A stretch of 64,000 bases of DNA from Erythrobacter sp. (GCA_009993605.1 JAACTB010000009.1:62001-126000); one strand, 5' to 3'; shown: positions 46,337 through 57,300, numbered from the stretch's first letter. Numbers and translations are program-made. The notes: generated by a model from the sequence alone, not told the origin.

Positions 46337-47053
46337 ATGGATAAAGAAGGTCCGATAGCGATATTGGGAGCCGGAGGGAAAACCGGAACACTCGTCGTCG
46401 AACGAGCCATCGCTGCAGGCATGCAGGTCCGAGCGCTCGAACACAATTTACCCGATGCGGCGGACAGGATCGAAGGTGCCGACTATCGTCAGTGTGATGT
46501 TCTTAACGACGATCTCGAACCAATGCTCAATGGGTGCGGCGCGGTCATTTCCGCTTTGGGAGTGGCATTCGCTCCTCGAACCGCAATCGATCCGCCACCA
46601 CTCTACGTCGATGGCACTGCTCGCGTCCTTCGTGCGATGCGAAAGACCGGTGTAGACCGGATTGCAGTAATCTCTGCCGCGTTCGTTGTTCATCAGCCAA
46701 GCGTCCCAAGCTGGTTCCGCTTCTCCGTGGTGCCTGCGATCCACAAAATCCTCGAAGACATGAAAAGAATGGAGGGTTTGCTGGAGGCGGAACGCAATTT
46801 GAAATGGACCGCCGCCCGTCCCGGTTGGCTGATCGATCTGCCATTCAGCGGTGAGGCCGAGGTCGAAGCGTTTACGCTTCCGCAGGACTGCTTCCGGTGC
46901 CGTCACGCTGATCTGGCAGAGTTCCTGGTCGATGCCATCAGGGATGGCTCCTGGGTCGGACAGAAGCCAGCTATCGGTAAGCCGGAGGCTGACGAGGACG
47001 AAAGCTTGATTGCTTTGAAAGACGAACTTGAAACGATGTTCGGGAACCATTGA
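46337..47053 (+). CDS. NAD(P)-binding SDR-like protein (NmrA type)
   Basis: 238 aa from the ATG at 46337; the frame is open upstream but overlaps the terminator. Rossmann start 'IAILGAGGKTGTLVVERAIAAGMQVRALEH' with the GxGGxTG type glycine motif of atypical SDRs, then 'ADYRQCDVLNDD', 'GCGAVISALG' and 'IAVISAAFV'. The usual YxxxK is not obvious ('MKRMEGLLEAERNLKWTAARPGWL'), so it may bind NADPH or bind flavin rather than act as a dehydrogenase. It overlaps the next gene's ATG by one base. Confidence 0.8.
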   Translation: MDKEGPIAILGAGGKTGTLVVERAIAAGMQVRALEHNLPDAADRIEGADYRQCDVLNDDLEPMLNGCGAVISALGVAFAPRTAIDPPPLYVDGTARVLRAMRKTGVDRIAVISAAFVVHQPSVPSWFRFSVVPAIHKILEDMKRMEGLLEAERNLKWTAARPGWLIDLPFSGEAEVEAFTLPQDCFRCRHADLAEFLVDAIRDGSWVGQKPAIGKPEADEDESLIALKDELETMFGNH

Positions 47054-47514
47054 TGGTTGACCGGACAATCGAACAATCGCCCGGTAGGCAATTCCTGAAA
47101 TTCGCAATCCTTGGGTTCTTCGTGGCTCATGTCTGGGAAATACTTCAGATGCCATTCTTCGAGCCGGGCGGATTATCGCCGACCGAGCGGACGTGGCGCT
47201 GCACCATAGCGAGTGCCGGGGACGGGCTAATACTTGGTTCTGCAGCTTGGTTGGCTAGCAAAATCTCCACCCATGCTGATTGGAGCCGGACACTGGCGGT
47301 CAAGCCGGTCCTGACATATTTCGGTTTCGGACTAATCGTTGCCATTGGTGTCGAGATAGTTGCCACAACTCTGCCGGAACGAAGCATGTTCAGCTGGCGG
47401 TATGGTGCGAACATGCCAATGATCCCAGGCACTTCGCTCGCGCTCGTCCCGCTTGCCATGTGGATTATAGTTCCGGCTATTACGCTCTGGCTCAGCCGTT
47501 TTACTCGCGAGTGA
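47053..47514 (+). CDS. Four-helix membrane protein of unknown function
   Basis: 153 aa from the ATG at 47053 (TGATG overlap with the SDR-like gene). Helices near 14-32 ('FLKFAILGFFVAHVWEILQMPFF'), 52-68, 82-105 and 127-147. Features such as 'HVWEILQMPFFEPGG', 'ASAGDGLILGSAAW' and 'WRYGANMPMIPGTSLALVPLAMWIIVPA' recall small membrane proteins seen with SDR and copper genes, but no name is known to me. Confidence 0.62.
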   Translation: MVDRTIEQSPGRQFLKFAILGFFVAHVWEILQMPFFEPGGLSPTERTWRCTIASAGDGLILGSAAWLASKISTHADWSRTLAVKPVLTYFGFGLIVAIGVEIVATTLPERSMFSWRYGANMPMIPGTSLALVPLAMWIIVPAITLWLSRFTRE

Positions 47515-47620
47515 CCGTCAATAGAATGCTCAGAAGCGGCATTTTGTCCGGCAGTGATCCGACTTCAACAAATCATCTAAATATCGCCATTCGGCTCATG
47601 GGAATACAAAAGGAAAAACG

Positions 47621-48979
47621 ATGCTGCTCAAGAAGTTTAAAACACCGGGCTTGGCGCACCTATCCTATTTGGTTGGCTCAGGCGGCAAAGCTGCTGTCAT
47701 CGATCCGCGTCGGGATTGTGAATGCTATGTCGAAATAGCACGAGCCGAAGGGCTGGAGATCACACACATTTTTGAAACCCATCGGAACGAAGATTTAGTA
47801 TCAGGTTCGCCTGTTTTGAAGGAGCTTACCAGTGCGCGAGTTTTGCACGGACCTAATGCGGATGGCAACGTAGTCTATGCCGATACGGCGCGCGAAGGCG
47901 ACGAGTTCGATATCGGACAGCTGCGTATTTCAGTGCTGGAAACGCCCGGTCACACTGACGACCATCTTGCGTTCGTTCTGCGTGACACTGCATATCCAGA
48001 TGGCCCTGTAGGAGTGTTCACGGGCGATGCACTTTTCGTTGGTGATGTCGGTCGCACCGATTTCTACCCTGATCGCAAACGTGAAGTGGCAGGACTGCTT
48101 TACGATTCACTCGATAAAATTTTGGCTCTGGGCGATCAGGTTATTCTCTATCCCGCACACGGAGCCGGTTCGGTTTGCGGGTCGGGTATGGCGGAACGCG
48201 AGTTTTCTACGCTTGGACACGAACGTGCTAACAACCCGCGCTTGCAGTTCGACAGCCGCGAAGCCTTCATCGAATATAAGGCCGACGAGAACCACTACCA
48301 GCCGCCTTATTTTCGTTTGATGGAACGCCTTAACCTCATCGGCGGTGACGCAGCACCTCGGGTAATGCGACCACGCCGATTGGCGCTGGCCGAGCTTATG
48401 GAACTGGACTTTGACCACCTAGTCGACGTCCGCGACCCGCTCGCTTATGCGGCTGGACATCTGTCTGGTGCGATGAACCTTCCCGTAGGCATGATCTCGT
48501 CGTTCGCCGGATGGTTCATACGCGAAGGTGAAAGGGTCGCCTTGGTCGGATCTGACGAAGATCAGCTTGAAATGGCTAAGACGCACCTCACCCGTATCGC
48601 GATAGACAATATCGCAGGCGGATATGTCGGTGTGGTGCCCGCTGCAGCGCAGGGGAAGATGATGGAAACCATACCGACAATCGGAACGGACGAAGTTGCT
48701 AAATGGCTGGACGCGGGCAGGGACGGGTGGACTTTGCTTGATGTTCGTGATGCCGATGAACGTGCATCGGCTGCCATCGAAGGATCGCGGCACATCTATG
48801 TAGGAGAGTTAAACGAGCGTCACGCCGAACTGGATAAGAACAAACACTACACTCTTATGTGCGCCAGCGGTATGCGTGCCACAGTTGCTGCCGGGTGGCT
48901 TGCCAGCCGCGGATTTGCAAACCTCGATATCTATCTTGGTTCAATGGGCGCTTGGAAATCTAGCGGCAGAGCCGCTTAA
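47621..48979 (+). CDS. MBL-fold / rhodanese fusion hydrolase
   Basis: 452 aa. N-terminal metallo-beta-lactamase fold (about 1-240): the first metal motif is 'FETHRNEDLVSGS' instead of HxHxDH, followed by 'TPGHTDDHLAF', 'FTGDALFVGDVGR' and 'YPAHGAGSVCG', as in persulfide dioxygenase-like/MBL-rhodanese proteins. Two rhodanese modules follow: the first lacks a catalytic Cys ('VALVGSDED') while the second has it ('YTLMCASGMRATVAAGWL'). Probably acts in persulfide or sulfane-sulfur handling. The 3' end overlaps the APC pseudogene by 20 nt. Confidence 0.85.
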   Translation: MLLKKFKTPGLAHLSYLVGSGGKAAVIDPRRDCECYVEIARAEGLEITHIFETHRNEDLVSGSPVLKELTSARVLHGPNADGNVVYADTAREGDEFDIGQLRISVLETPGHTDDHLAFVLRDTAYPDGPVGVFTGDALFVGDVGRTDFYPDRKREVAGLLYDSLDKILALGDQVILYPAHGAGSVCGSGMAEREFSTLGHERANNPRLQFDSREAFIEYKADENHYQPPYFRLMERLNLIGGDAAPRVMRPRRLALAELMELDFDHLVDVRDPLAYAAGHLSGAMNLPVGMISSFAGWFIREGERVALVGSDEDQLEMAKTHLTRIAIDNIAGGYVGVVPAAAQGKMMETIPTIGTDEVAKWLDAGRDGWTLLDVRDADERASAAIEGSRHIYVGELNERHAELDKNKHYTLMCASGMRATVAAGWLASRGFANLDIYLGSMGAWKSSGRAA

Positions 48980-49802
48980 AAAGCCAAATTTGCGATAACG
49001 GAACTGCCGCGTAGACAAGCATGTGCTTCTGAATGGGACCCTGCATGCCAAAATGACTTTGTGGGATCGTATTCATCTCGGTCAGCATCCGAGACACCGC
49101 AAACGCCACCGCCATGTAGATCATCACACATATCCCAAGCGAAATGATGATCGCCCAACCTACATTCTTGGTGGGATCTTTGACTTCGCCGCCGCTGTTC
49201 GTGATCGTTGTGAAGCCCTTATAGGCCAGGATCGCCAATGCGATGGCAGCCAGGAAACCCGCCGCTCCCTGATCCTCGTTGACTCCGCCTTTTACGGTTC
49301 CCAGCGGAATATCGGAAATATAGAGAGCCGCGATGGCGAAGATCAGGATACCGCTGATCTTCAACACCGCCATTGCCTTCTGTAGTGAACCTACGGCCCG
49401 CTTGCCTGCGATGTTCACCATGAAGGGATGACCAGGCCAACCGCCAGAATGGGAACGTAGATCTCACCTTCGATGAAAGGAAAAAGGCGCATTGTGTAAG
49501 CGCCGAATGTCCGCGCCACCGAGCTTTCGTTGATAATCCATTGAAACGGCCATCAACAGCGCGGCGGCGCCTGTAATCGTGCCCCCGCCATAAGCCTTGC
49601 GAAGATAGGTCGCGATATCGCCCGCCGACGGGAAAGCATTCGACATCTTGATGTAGGAGTAAGCACTGAAACCGCTGATGATAGCAGCGACCAGAAAAGC
49701 CCAAGGAAACAAAGCTCCAGTATATTGCGCGACCTGTCCCGTCCGAGCAAAAATGCCAGCTCCGATCATGACGCCGGTGCCCATCGCCACTGCACGAGTC
49801 AA
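48960..49802 (-). pseudogene. Broken APC-family amino acid permease
   Basis: Two overlapping-frame pieces of one permease. 49464-49802 encodes the N-terminal part ('AVAMGTGVMIGAGIFARTGQVAQYTGALFPWAFLVAAIISGFSAYSYIKMSNAFPSAGDIATYLRKAYGGGTITGAAALLMAVSMDY'), which runs out of frame near 49530. 48960-49421 carries the continuation ('FMVNIAGKRAVGSLQKAMAVLKISGILIFAIAALYISD...GFTTITNSGGEVKDPTKNVGWAIIISLGICVMIYMAVAFAV'). About 280 residues remain where roughly 420-480 are normal, so the C-terminal third is missing as well. Its 3' end is cut off at the MBL-rhodanese gene. Confidence 0.85.
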
Positions 49803-49831
49803 GGACAGGCTGTTAGCCTGATATTACGTCT

Positions 49832-52183
49832 TCACTTGGCTGCTGGGGCTTTAGCCAATGAAAGATCGAGGGTCCGGAGGCGCAGTGCATTCCCGATCAC
49901 CGACACCGACGATAGACTCATCGCTGCCGCTGCGATCATCGGGCTGAGCAGCAGGCCGAAGGTGGGATACAGGACACCCGCAGCCACCGGCACGCCAAGG
50001 CTGTTATAAGCGAAGGCGAAGAACAGGTTCTGCCGGATATTGCTCATCGTCGCTTTGGATAAACGGTGCGCCTGCACCAAACCTTCCAGATCACCGCGCA
50101 CCAGCGTCATGCCAGCGCTCTCTATGGCAACATCGGTGCCGGTGCCCATTGCCACACCAACGTCGGCAGCGGCGAGAGCAGGGGCGTCGTTGATGCCATC
50201 GCCTGCCATAGCCACGGTCTTGTCTGCAGCCTTCAGCTCACCGACTATCCGGTGCTTGTCTTCGGGCGATACATCGGCGTGGACCTCGTCGATCCCAACT
50301 TCTTCTGCGACTGCCTTGGCAGTGCCTTCGCTGTCGCCAGTCAGCATCACGACACGGATACCTGCATCGTGCAGTAAGCCGATTGCCCGTGCACTGCTGG
50401 GCTTGATGGGATCTGCCACGCCGATCAGCCCGGCAGGTTTGCCGTCAATAGCCACGAACATCACTGTGCGTCCCTTAGAGCGCCCGGTTTCGGCGTCATC
50501 TGCCAAGGCCGCATCGTAAGCGCCGACGCGGCGCATCATCTTGGTGTTGCCGATTGCTACGCGCTTGCCTTCGACCTGAGCTTCTATCCCTTCCCCGGTG
50601 ACGGAGGAGAAATCACTAGCCGCCTCGAATTCATGACCGCGCGCACGAGCGCCCTTAACGATCGCTTCGGCGAGAGGGTGTTCGCTACCCATCTCGGCGG
50701 CGCCGACGAGGCGCAACAAGTCTGCTTCGACGATGCCGGTCGCCGGTTCGACCATGACGAGGTCCGGCCGGCCCTCGGTCAGCGTTCCGGTCTTGTCGAC
50801 CACGATGGTATCGACCTTTTCGAACGTCTCCAAAGCTTCGGCGTTTTTCACCAATATGCCATTCTGCGCGCCTTTGCCGGTGCCGGTCATGATCGACATG
50901 GGTGTGGCTAAACCTAGTGCGCATGGGCAGGCGATAATCAGCACTGCGACAGCGTTGACCAGCCCGTAGGCCAGCGCCGGCTCCGGACCCCATACCGACC
51001 AGGCGATAAATGTCAGGACCGCGATACCGATCACGATGGGAACGAACCAGCCTGCGACCAGATCGGCCAGCCGCTGGATCGGGGCGCGGCTGCGCTGGGC
51101 ATCGGCAACCATTTGCACGATCTTGGACAGCGTTGTGTCCTTACCAACACGCTCAGCTTCCATGACAAACCCGCCGGTCTGGTTGACCGTAGCACCGGTA
51201 ACCCCATCGCCGATGGACTTCTTCACCGGTAAAGGTTCGCCGGTGATCATGGATTCGTCGATACTGCTCGACCCTTCGACGATCCGCCCGTCCACAGCGA
51301 TTTTGTCGCCCGGGCGGACACGCAGCCGGTCGCCGGTTGCCACCTCGTCGAGCGCAACTTCGCGTTCCAAGCCGTCTGGCATTAATTTGAGTGCGGTCGG
51401 CGGGGCAAGTTCCAGCAATGCTCGAAGCGCACTGGATGTGGCGCCGCGCGCTTTCAGCTCCAGCACCTGGCCCAACAGAACAAGAGTTGTGATGACGGCC
51501 GCGGCCTCGAAATAGACACCGACACGGCCATCAGCATCGTGGAAGCCGACGGGGAACAGATGAGGCGTAATGGTGGCGACCACGCTGAAGATGTAGGCGA
51601 TCGCCACGCCCAGCCCGATTAAGGTGAACATGTTAAGGTTCATCGTGCGAACCGACTGGATACCGCGGGTGAAGAATGGCCATGCTCCCCACAGGACGAC
51701 CGGCGTGGCAAGCGCCAGCTGGATCCACTGCGCCAGCGCGGGTTCGATCAGCTTCGAAAATGGCTGACCGGGTATCATGTCACCCATCGCATAAATGAAC
51801 AGTGGGATAGTGAAGACCAAGCTGACCCAAAACCGGCGGCTCATATCGACCAGTTCTGGATCTGGGCCATCGTCAAGACTGAACGTTTCAGGCTCGAGCG
51901 CCATGCCGCAGATCGGGCACGATCCCGGACCCTCCTGACGAATCTCAGGATGCATCGGACATGTGTAAATGGTGCCAGAGGGCACATCCTCCACCGCATT
52001 CAGATGTGCGCCACTCAAATATAATCCTGGGTCGGTCAGAAATTTCTGGCGGCATCGCGACGAACAGAAATAGTGCTCTGCGCCGTCATGGGACGCATGG
52101 TGCTGCGCGTTATCGATTGTAACACTCATGCCGCAAACGGGATCGACAGCAATGCCTTCCAACATGTTTTTATTGTTGCTCAT
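49832..52183 (-). CDS. Copper-exporting P1B-type ATPase with YHS and heavy-metal-binding N-domain
   Basis: 783 aa, ribosome site AAGGAAAT. In place of an HMA (CxxC ferredoxin-like) domain, the N-terminus has a YHS domain ('[39 protein letters not shown]') and a heavy-metal-binding motif ('[24 protein letters not shown]'). Transport core: helix motif '[10 protein letters not shown]', phosphorylation site 'DKTGTLTEG', 'HPLAEAI', '[16 protein letters not shown]' and C-terminal Cu motifs '[15 protein letters not shown]' and '[13 protein letters not shown]'. It pumps Cu(I)/Ag(I) to the periplasm. It lies 12 nt after the multicopper oxidase stop, in the cus run. Confidence 0.93.
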   Translation of the reverse strand: MSNNKNMLEGIAVDPVCGMSVTIDNAQHHASHDGAEHYFCSSRCRQKFLTDPGLYLSGAHLNAVEDVPSGTIYTCPMHPEIRQEGPGSCPICGMALEPETFSLDDGPDPELVDMSRRFWVSLVFTIPLFIYAMGDMIPGQPFSKLIEPALAQWIQLALATPVVLWGAWPFFTRGIQSVRTMNLNMFTLIGLGVAIAYIFSVVATITPHLFPVGFHDADGRVGVYFEAAAVITTLVLLGQVLELKARGATSSALRALLELAPPTALKLMPDGLEREVALDEVATGDRLRVRPGDKIAVDGRIVEGSSSIDESMITGEPLPVKKSIGDGVTGATVNQTGGFVMEAERVGKDTTLSKIVQMVADAQRSRAPIQRLADLVAGWFVPIVIGIAVLTFIAWSVWGPEPALAYGLVNAVAVLIIACPCALGLATPMSIMTGTGKGAQNGILVKNAEALETFEKVDTIVVDKTGTLTEGRPDLVMVEPATGIVEADLLRLVGAAEMGSEHPLAEAIVKGARARGHEFEAASDFSSVTGEGIEAQVEGKRVAIGNTKMMRRVGAYDAALADDAETGRSKGRTVMFVAIDGKPAGLIGVADPIKPSSARAIGLLHDAGIRVVMLTGDSEGTAKAVAEEVGIDEVHADVSPEDKHRIVGELKAADKTVAMAGDGINDAPALAAADVGVAMGTGTDVAIESAGMTLVRGDLEGLVQAHRLSKATMSNIRQNLFFAFAYNSLGVPVAAGVLYPTFGLLLSPMIAAAAMSLSSVSVIGNALRLRTLDLSLAKAPAAK

Positions 52184-52195
52184 GACATTTCCTTC

Positions 52196-53725
52196 TTAAT
52201 TTCTGACGACCGTAAATTGCCCCATCATCCCTGCATCTTCGTGTTCGAGGATGTGGCAATGATACATGTAGGGTAAGTCAGGATCTGTATTTTCTTCGAA
52301 ACGCAGTAATACGCGGACCTGTTCGCGCGGGTTGACGACTACGGTGTCCTTGAAGCCGGTTTCCATCGGCGGCGGCGAACGGCCATCGCGGTCGATAACT
52401 CGGAACTGCACATTATGAATGTGAAACGGGTGAGCCATCATTGAGGCGTTGGCGATTTCCCAGATTTCCCATTGCCCGACCGGCACACGTTCGTTGATGA
52501 CGTCCATATCCATGGTTTGACCATTGATCGTCATGCCGCCACCCATCATTCCCATATCGAGAACGAACCGACGTGTCCGCACTGCCAGCGACGGATCGAG
52601 GGTTGCGAGCGTCGCCAACCGTTCAGGTAACGCCGCAGTCCGCGTCGATCCTGCAGGTCTGATGTCGAGAATTCGGAACATCTGACTTGAGCGATCGCGG
52701 CCATTCCCGCGATCCATCATACCGCGACCCATCATCCCACCACCCATCATGCCCATTTCGTTTTCCGCACTTCTGGCGACCAACCGAAGCGGACGGCCTT
52801 CCGATAGATCGATGACGATCTGCGCCCGTTCTCCAGGGGCCAGCCTGACGGAGCGGACTGCATGCGGACGATCGAGAAGGCCGCCATCGCTGGCAATCAG
52901 CTGCATCGACTGGTTTCCGTCGAGTGCGAAATCGTAGAAGCGGGCGTTCGAACCATTGAGCAGGCGCAGCCGTAACTGGCCTGTCTGGGCATCGAAGACA
53001 GCGTTTTCAGTGCCGTTGACGAAGATACGATCCCCGCGCACGCCCATCATTCGCGCGTGCATACCCTGAGGATAGACCAGCTGACCAGAACCGCCGAGAA
53101 TGCGGTCCTGCACAATCAGCGGAATGTCATCAACGCCATATTCGCTAGGCAGATCGAGACGATCTTCCTCGTCATCGCGGATATAGATGGGAGCGGCCAA
53201 ACCGGCATAGACTTGCGGCCCGGCACCTCGATGCAAGTGGGAATGATACCAATAAAGCGAAGCTCTTTGTCGCACTTCGAACGATGGGCTCCAGCGCTCA
53301 CCGGGACGGATCAGTTGATGTGGACCGCCGTCTGCAACAGCGGGAAGTTCGAACCCGTGCCAATGGATTGTCGCGCTTTCTTGCAATTCGTTTTGGACGT
53401 CAAACCGCACGCGCTCGCCGCGGCGCAATTGAAGCGTCGGACCAAGATACGGAGCATTGATCCCGATTGTCGACGACAGGCGGTCGCCGCCAAAAGTTTT
53501 CTCGCCACTTTGCAATGTAAGATCGAACTGGCGTTCACCATCGATTTTTAAACCTTGCTCAAGCGGCGGTATCGCCAGCGGCTGCTCATCCGCAGTGCCA
53601 TCGGAACCGCTACGAGTTCGACCACTGCATGCACTAAGCGGTGCCATTGCAACAAGTCCTGCGGCGCCGCCTAGGGTGTGCATGAGGCGTCGCCGGGTCC
53701 AGCCTTTCAGATCGTTACCGCTCAT
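52196..53725 (-). CDS. CueO-like multicopper oxidase
   Basis: 509 aa from the ATG at 53725 (preceded by GAGGGTG). Twin-arginine signal with 'WTRRRLMHTLGGAAGLV', possibly lipidated at 'PLSACSG'. Copper motifs: 'IHWHGFELP', 'WYHSHLHRG', 'HPFHIHNVQFRV', 'YHCHILEHEDAGMMGQF'. A Met-rich stretch 'MGMMGGGMMGRGMMDRG' could bind Cu(I) as in CueO. It oxidises periplasmic Cu(I) and is distinct from the CopA homologue at 38.7-40.6 kb. It is preceded by the 44-residue Met-rich peptide gene and followed by the Cu ATPase. Confidence 0.92.
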   Translation of the reverse strand: MSGNDLKGWTRRRLMHTLGGAAGLVAMAPLSACSGRTRSGSDGTADEQPLAIPPLEQGLKIDGERQFDLTLQSGEKTFGGDRLSSTIGINAPYLGPTLQLRRGERVRFDVQNELQESATIHWHGFELPAVADGGPHQLIRPGERWSPSFEVRQRASLYWYHSHLHRGAGPQVYAGLAAPIYIRDDEEDRLDLPSEYGVDDIPLIVQDRILGGSGQLVYPQGMHARMMGVRGDRIFVNGTENAVFDAQTGQLRLRLLNGSNARFYDFALDGNQSMQLIASDGGLLDRPHAVRSVRLAPGERAQIVIDLSEGRPLRLVARSAENEMGMMGGGMMGRGMMDRGNGRDRSSQMFRILDIRPAGSTRTAALPERLATLATLDPSLAVRTRRFVLDMGMMGGGMTINGQTMDMDVINERVPVGQWEIWEIANASMMAHPFHIHNVQFRVIDRDGRSPPPMETGFKDTVVVNPREQVRVLLRFEENTDPDLPYMYHCHILEHEDAGMMGQFTVVRN

Positions 53726-53732
53726 CACACCC

Positions 53733-53867
53733 TCACGAACGAAGGTATTTTACGAGCGCAGCGACACCCAGGATCATCAACGCCAATGTCAGCAGACAGA
53801 ACGCGCCCATCGCGATCATCATTCCGCCACTCATCATTCCCCCGTCCATCATCGAACCGTTCATCAT
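53733..53867 (-). CDS. 44-residue Met-rich single-helix membrane peptide
   Basis: The ATG at 53867 has AGGAG 8 nt upstream; the stop TGA sits 5 nt before the multicopper oxidase ATG. The product starts with Met pairs ('MMNGSMMDGGMMSGGMM') followed by one membrane helix ('AFCLLTLALMILGVAALVKYL') and a basic end. Four MM pairs next to a membrane helix suggest a Cu(I)/Ag(I)-binding peptide in the copper operon. No named family is recognised; the strong ribosome site and operon position argue that it is real. Confidence 0.72.
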   Translation of the reverse strand: MMNGSMMDGGMMSGGMMIAMGAFCLLTLALMILGVAALVKYLRS

Positions 53868-53891
53868 CACACTATCTCCTTGAGAAATCAG

Positions 53892-53921
53892 GGAGGTGCC
53901 GGAGTCTGTCACGACACCTCC
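53892..53921 (-). other. Hairpin between cusF and the Met-rich peptide gene
   Basis: GGAGGTG (53892-53898) pairs with CACCTCC (53915-53921), extended by two more pairs after one mismatch. There is no T-run, so it looks more like an mRNA processing or stability element within the operon than a terminator. Confidence 0.4.
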
Positions 53922-53927
53922 AAGGGC

Positions 53928-54323
53928 TCACTTCTTGGTTATGGACAGGATCGTTGCGCCAGCTGCGGAATTTTCAAACGTGAAGTTCACTTCATCACCG
54001 ACAGCGACGGTGGATCGCTGTGTCTCGTTCGCTGCAAAGCCCATGGTCATGGCAGGCCATTCGACCTCGGGAACCGGACCGTGGTCGATTGTGATCGTGC
54101 CGGCTTCCTCATCGATGTTCGTAATGGTGCCTTCGGCGCTGGCTTCTGTGCCTGCCTCGTCCGAACTCATCATCGGCATGTCGTCCGACATCGGCATATC
54201 GCCTGCCATGGGGGCGTCGGCAGTCATCGCCTGGTCGGTCATAGCCGTATCATCGGCCGCACCTCCACAGGCAGCAAGCGCCATCGGCGCTGCGATTGCC
54301 ATCAGGCAGTTTCGGGTAAGCAT
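53928..54323 (-). CDS. cusF: CusF-like periplasmic copper chaperone
   Basis: 131 aa. A lipoprotein-like signal ('MALAACGG', Cys near residue 19), a Met/Asp-rich linker ('[23 protein letters not shown]'), then the CusF OB-like barrel: '[53 protein letters not shown]'. The H, W and the MxM pair of 'WPAMTMGF' form the Cu(I)/Ag(I) site of CusF. It hands copper to CusB/CusA. Its start overlaps the end of the cusA frame by 22 nt. Confidence 0.9.
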   Translation of the reverse strand: MLTRNCLMAIAAPMALAACGGAADDTAMTDQAMTADAPMAGDMPMSDDMPMMSSDEAGTEASAEGTITNIDEEAGTITIDHGPVPEVEWPAMTMGFAANETQRSTVAVGDEVNFTFENSAAGATILSITKK

Positions 54324-57300
54324 CGTTCGTCTCCTTCGGGTTGGGTGGGCTTTGGAGCCCGGGGTCGCCGCATCAACAGATAGGCAGCGGGAAGCAAAAA
54401 CATGGATAGGAGGGGGGCGGTAATCATGCCCCCAATCATCGGTGCGGCAATGCGGCTCATCACTTCGGAGCCCGCTCCGGTCCCGATCAGTATCGGAAAC
54501 AGACCAGCAAGGATGACCGCCACGGTCATCGCTTTGGGCCGCACGCGCAGCAGCGCGCCTTCGCGAATTGCGGTGGACACCTCATGTGCGTCTGGATCGT
54601 CACCGCGTTTCTCCAGCGCCGCCTTCAGGTATATCAGCATGATGACACCGAATTCTGCAGACACTCCGGCCAGCGCGATAAATCCGACGGCAGTTGCCAC
54701 CGACTGGTTGTATCCCATCAAATAGAGCAGCCAGAACCCGCCGGTGAGAGCGAAGGGCAATGTGCCCATAATCAGCAGGGCTTCATCAAACCGGCGGAAA
54801 ATCAAATAGAGCAGTAGGAAAATGATGGCGAGCGTTGCCGGAACGACAATCTGCAAACGTTCATAGGCGCGCGTCAGATATTCGAACTGTCCGGCGTAAG
54901 ACAGACTGATGCCGGCAGGCAGATCAACTTGCGCAGCAATAGCCTCCTGCAGTTCACCGACCACCGATGACAGGTCGCGTCCCCGAACATCTATATACAC
55001 GTAGCTGGTGGGTCTGCCCTGCTCGCTTTTCAGCATGGGCGGACCGTCGCTTACCCGGATTTGTGCCACCGTGCCGAGAGTGATTTGCTGGCCTGAGGGC
55101 GTAAGCACCGGCAAATTGCGGATCTTACCGACGCTGTCGCGGATTTCACGCGGGTAGCGGACATTGATCGGATACCGCGCGAGACCCTCGACACTGCGGG
55201 CAACGTTTGCGCCTCCAATCGAGCCGGACACGATCTGTTGAATGTCAGCGATATTGAGACCGTATCTCGCAGCCTACAGTCTATTTATATCAACGTCGAC
55301 GTAGCGCCCGCCCGATAACCGTTCGGCGAGCGCGGAACTGACCCCGGACACGTCCTTTGCAGCCCGTTCAACCTGCAAGGCGACACGCTCGATTTCTGCC
55401 AGATCTTCGCCAGAAACCTTGACCCCGATCGGGCTCTTGATCCCGGTTGCAAGCATATCGATCCTGTTTCGGATCGGCGGCACCCAGACATTGGCAAGGC
55501 CCGGCACCTGCACGGCACGGTCGAGCTCATTGACGAGCTTGTCAGGGGTCATCCCATCGCGCCATTCGTTGCGCGGCTTGAAGCGGATGGTCGTCTCAAA
55601 CATCGTTAGCGGGGCAGGATCGGTGGCCGTATCGGCACGTCCGGCCTTGCCGAACACAGTCTCCACTTCGGGCACAGTCTTGATCAGCCGGTCTGTCCGC
55701 TGGAGAAGTGCGGAAGCTTCGCCTGGAGACAAGCCGGGCAGTGCGCTCGGCATGTATAGGAGGTCGCCTTCGTCCAGCGGAGGCAGGAACTCGCCGCCGA
55801 GCCGTGAGAACGGGATGAGCGTAGTCAGGAATATAAGTCCGGCAATCGCCAGGGTGGTTTTCGGGCGACGCATTACCCAGTCGAGGCCGGGGCGATAAGC
55901 GCGGGTCAGCACGCGGTTGACCGGATTGCGGTCTTCCCGTGGGATATTCCCACGAATGAGCCAGCCCATCAGCACCGGCACCAGCGTGATGGACAAAATC
56001 GCTGCCCCGGCCATCGCATATGTTTTGGTGAAGGCGAGCGGAGCGAACAACCGCCCCTCCTGCGCTTGCAGGGTGAACACCGGAAGAAACGACAGGGTGA
56101 TGATTAACAGGCTGAAGAACAGTGCCGGTCCGACTTCTTTCGAGGCATCGGCCACGATCCGCCATCGCTCGTTGGCGGCCAGCACCGTGTCGGGGTTCTC
56201 CTCGGTCCAGCGCTCGATGTGCTTGTGGGCGTTCTCGATCATTACCACCGCCGCATCGACCATCGCCCCGATGGCGATGGCGATCCCACCCAATGACATG
56301 ATGTTGGCGTTCACTCCTTGGAAACGCATCACCACAAATGCAGCCAGCACGCCCAGCGGCAGCGTGACGACCGCGACCAATGCCGAGCGCGCGTGCCACA
56401 GGAATAGCAGGCAGACGAGCGCAACAACGACGAATTCCTCGATGAGCTTGCTGGTGAGGTTTTCGACTGAGGCATCGATCAGTTGCGAACGATCATAGGT
56501 GGTCACGATCTCCACCCCTTCAGGCAGGCTCGCCTGCAATTGATCGAGCTTGGCCTCCACGGCCTCGATTGCGCCGCGCGCATCGGCGCCCTGGCGCAGA
56601 ATGATGATACCGCCAGCCACTTCGCCTTCACCGTTCAGCTCGGCGATGCCACGACGAAGTTCGGGGCCGATCTGGATGTTGGCTACATCGCCCAGCGTGA
56701 CCGGCACACCCCCCGTTTCTGTGCGCAGCGGCAAACTCCTGAAATCAGTCAGATCGCCGAGATAGCCCGACGCGCGGACCATGTATTCTGCCTCGCCCAT
56801 CTCGATGATGGAGCCTCCAGTTTCCTGGTTGCCCGCCTGCACCGCACTGACCACTTCGGCATGAGTTACACCAAGCGATGCCATGCGATAGGGATCGAGC
56901 ACGATCTGGTATTGCTTCACCATTCCGCCCACACTGGCGACTTCGGCGATGCCAGGAATGGTTTTCAGCTCGTAGCGCAGGAACCAGTCCTGCAAGCTCC
57001 TCAGGCCAGCAAGATCATGACCGCCACTGCGATCAACCAGCGCATATTCGTAGATCCAGCCGACCCCGGTGGCGTCGGGCCCGAGCGTGCTCTGGACTCC
57101 CTCTGGGAGACGATTTTGCACCTGATTAAGATACTCCAGAACGCGCGAGCGTGCCCAGTAAAGGTCGGTGCCGTCCTCGAAGATAACGTAAACATAGCTA
57201 TCGCCGAAGAAGGAATAACCGCGCACAGTCTTTGCGCCGGGAACCGACAACATGGTTGTCGCCATCGGATAGGTCACCTGATCCTCAACGATCCGGGGCG

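Noticed and set aside
53457..54383. Plus-strand frame of 308 codons opposite the oxidase signal region, the Met-rich peptide and cusF
   Set aside because: It crosses three better supported minus-strand genes and has no recognisable pattern.
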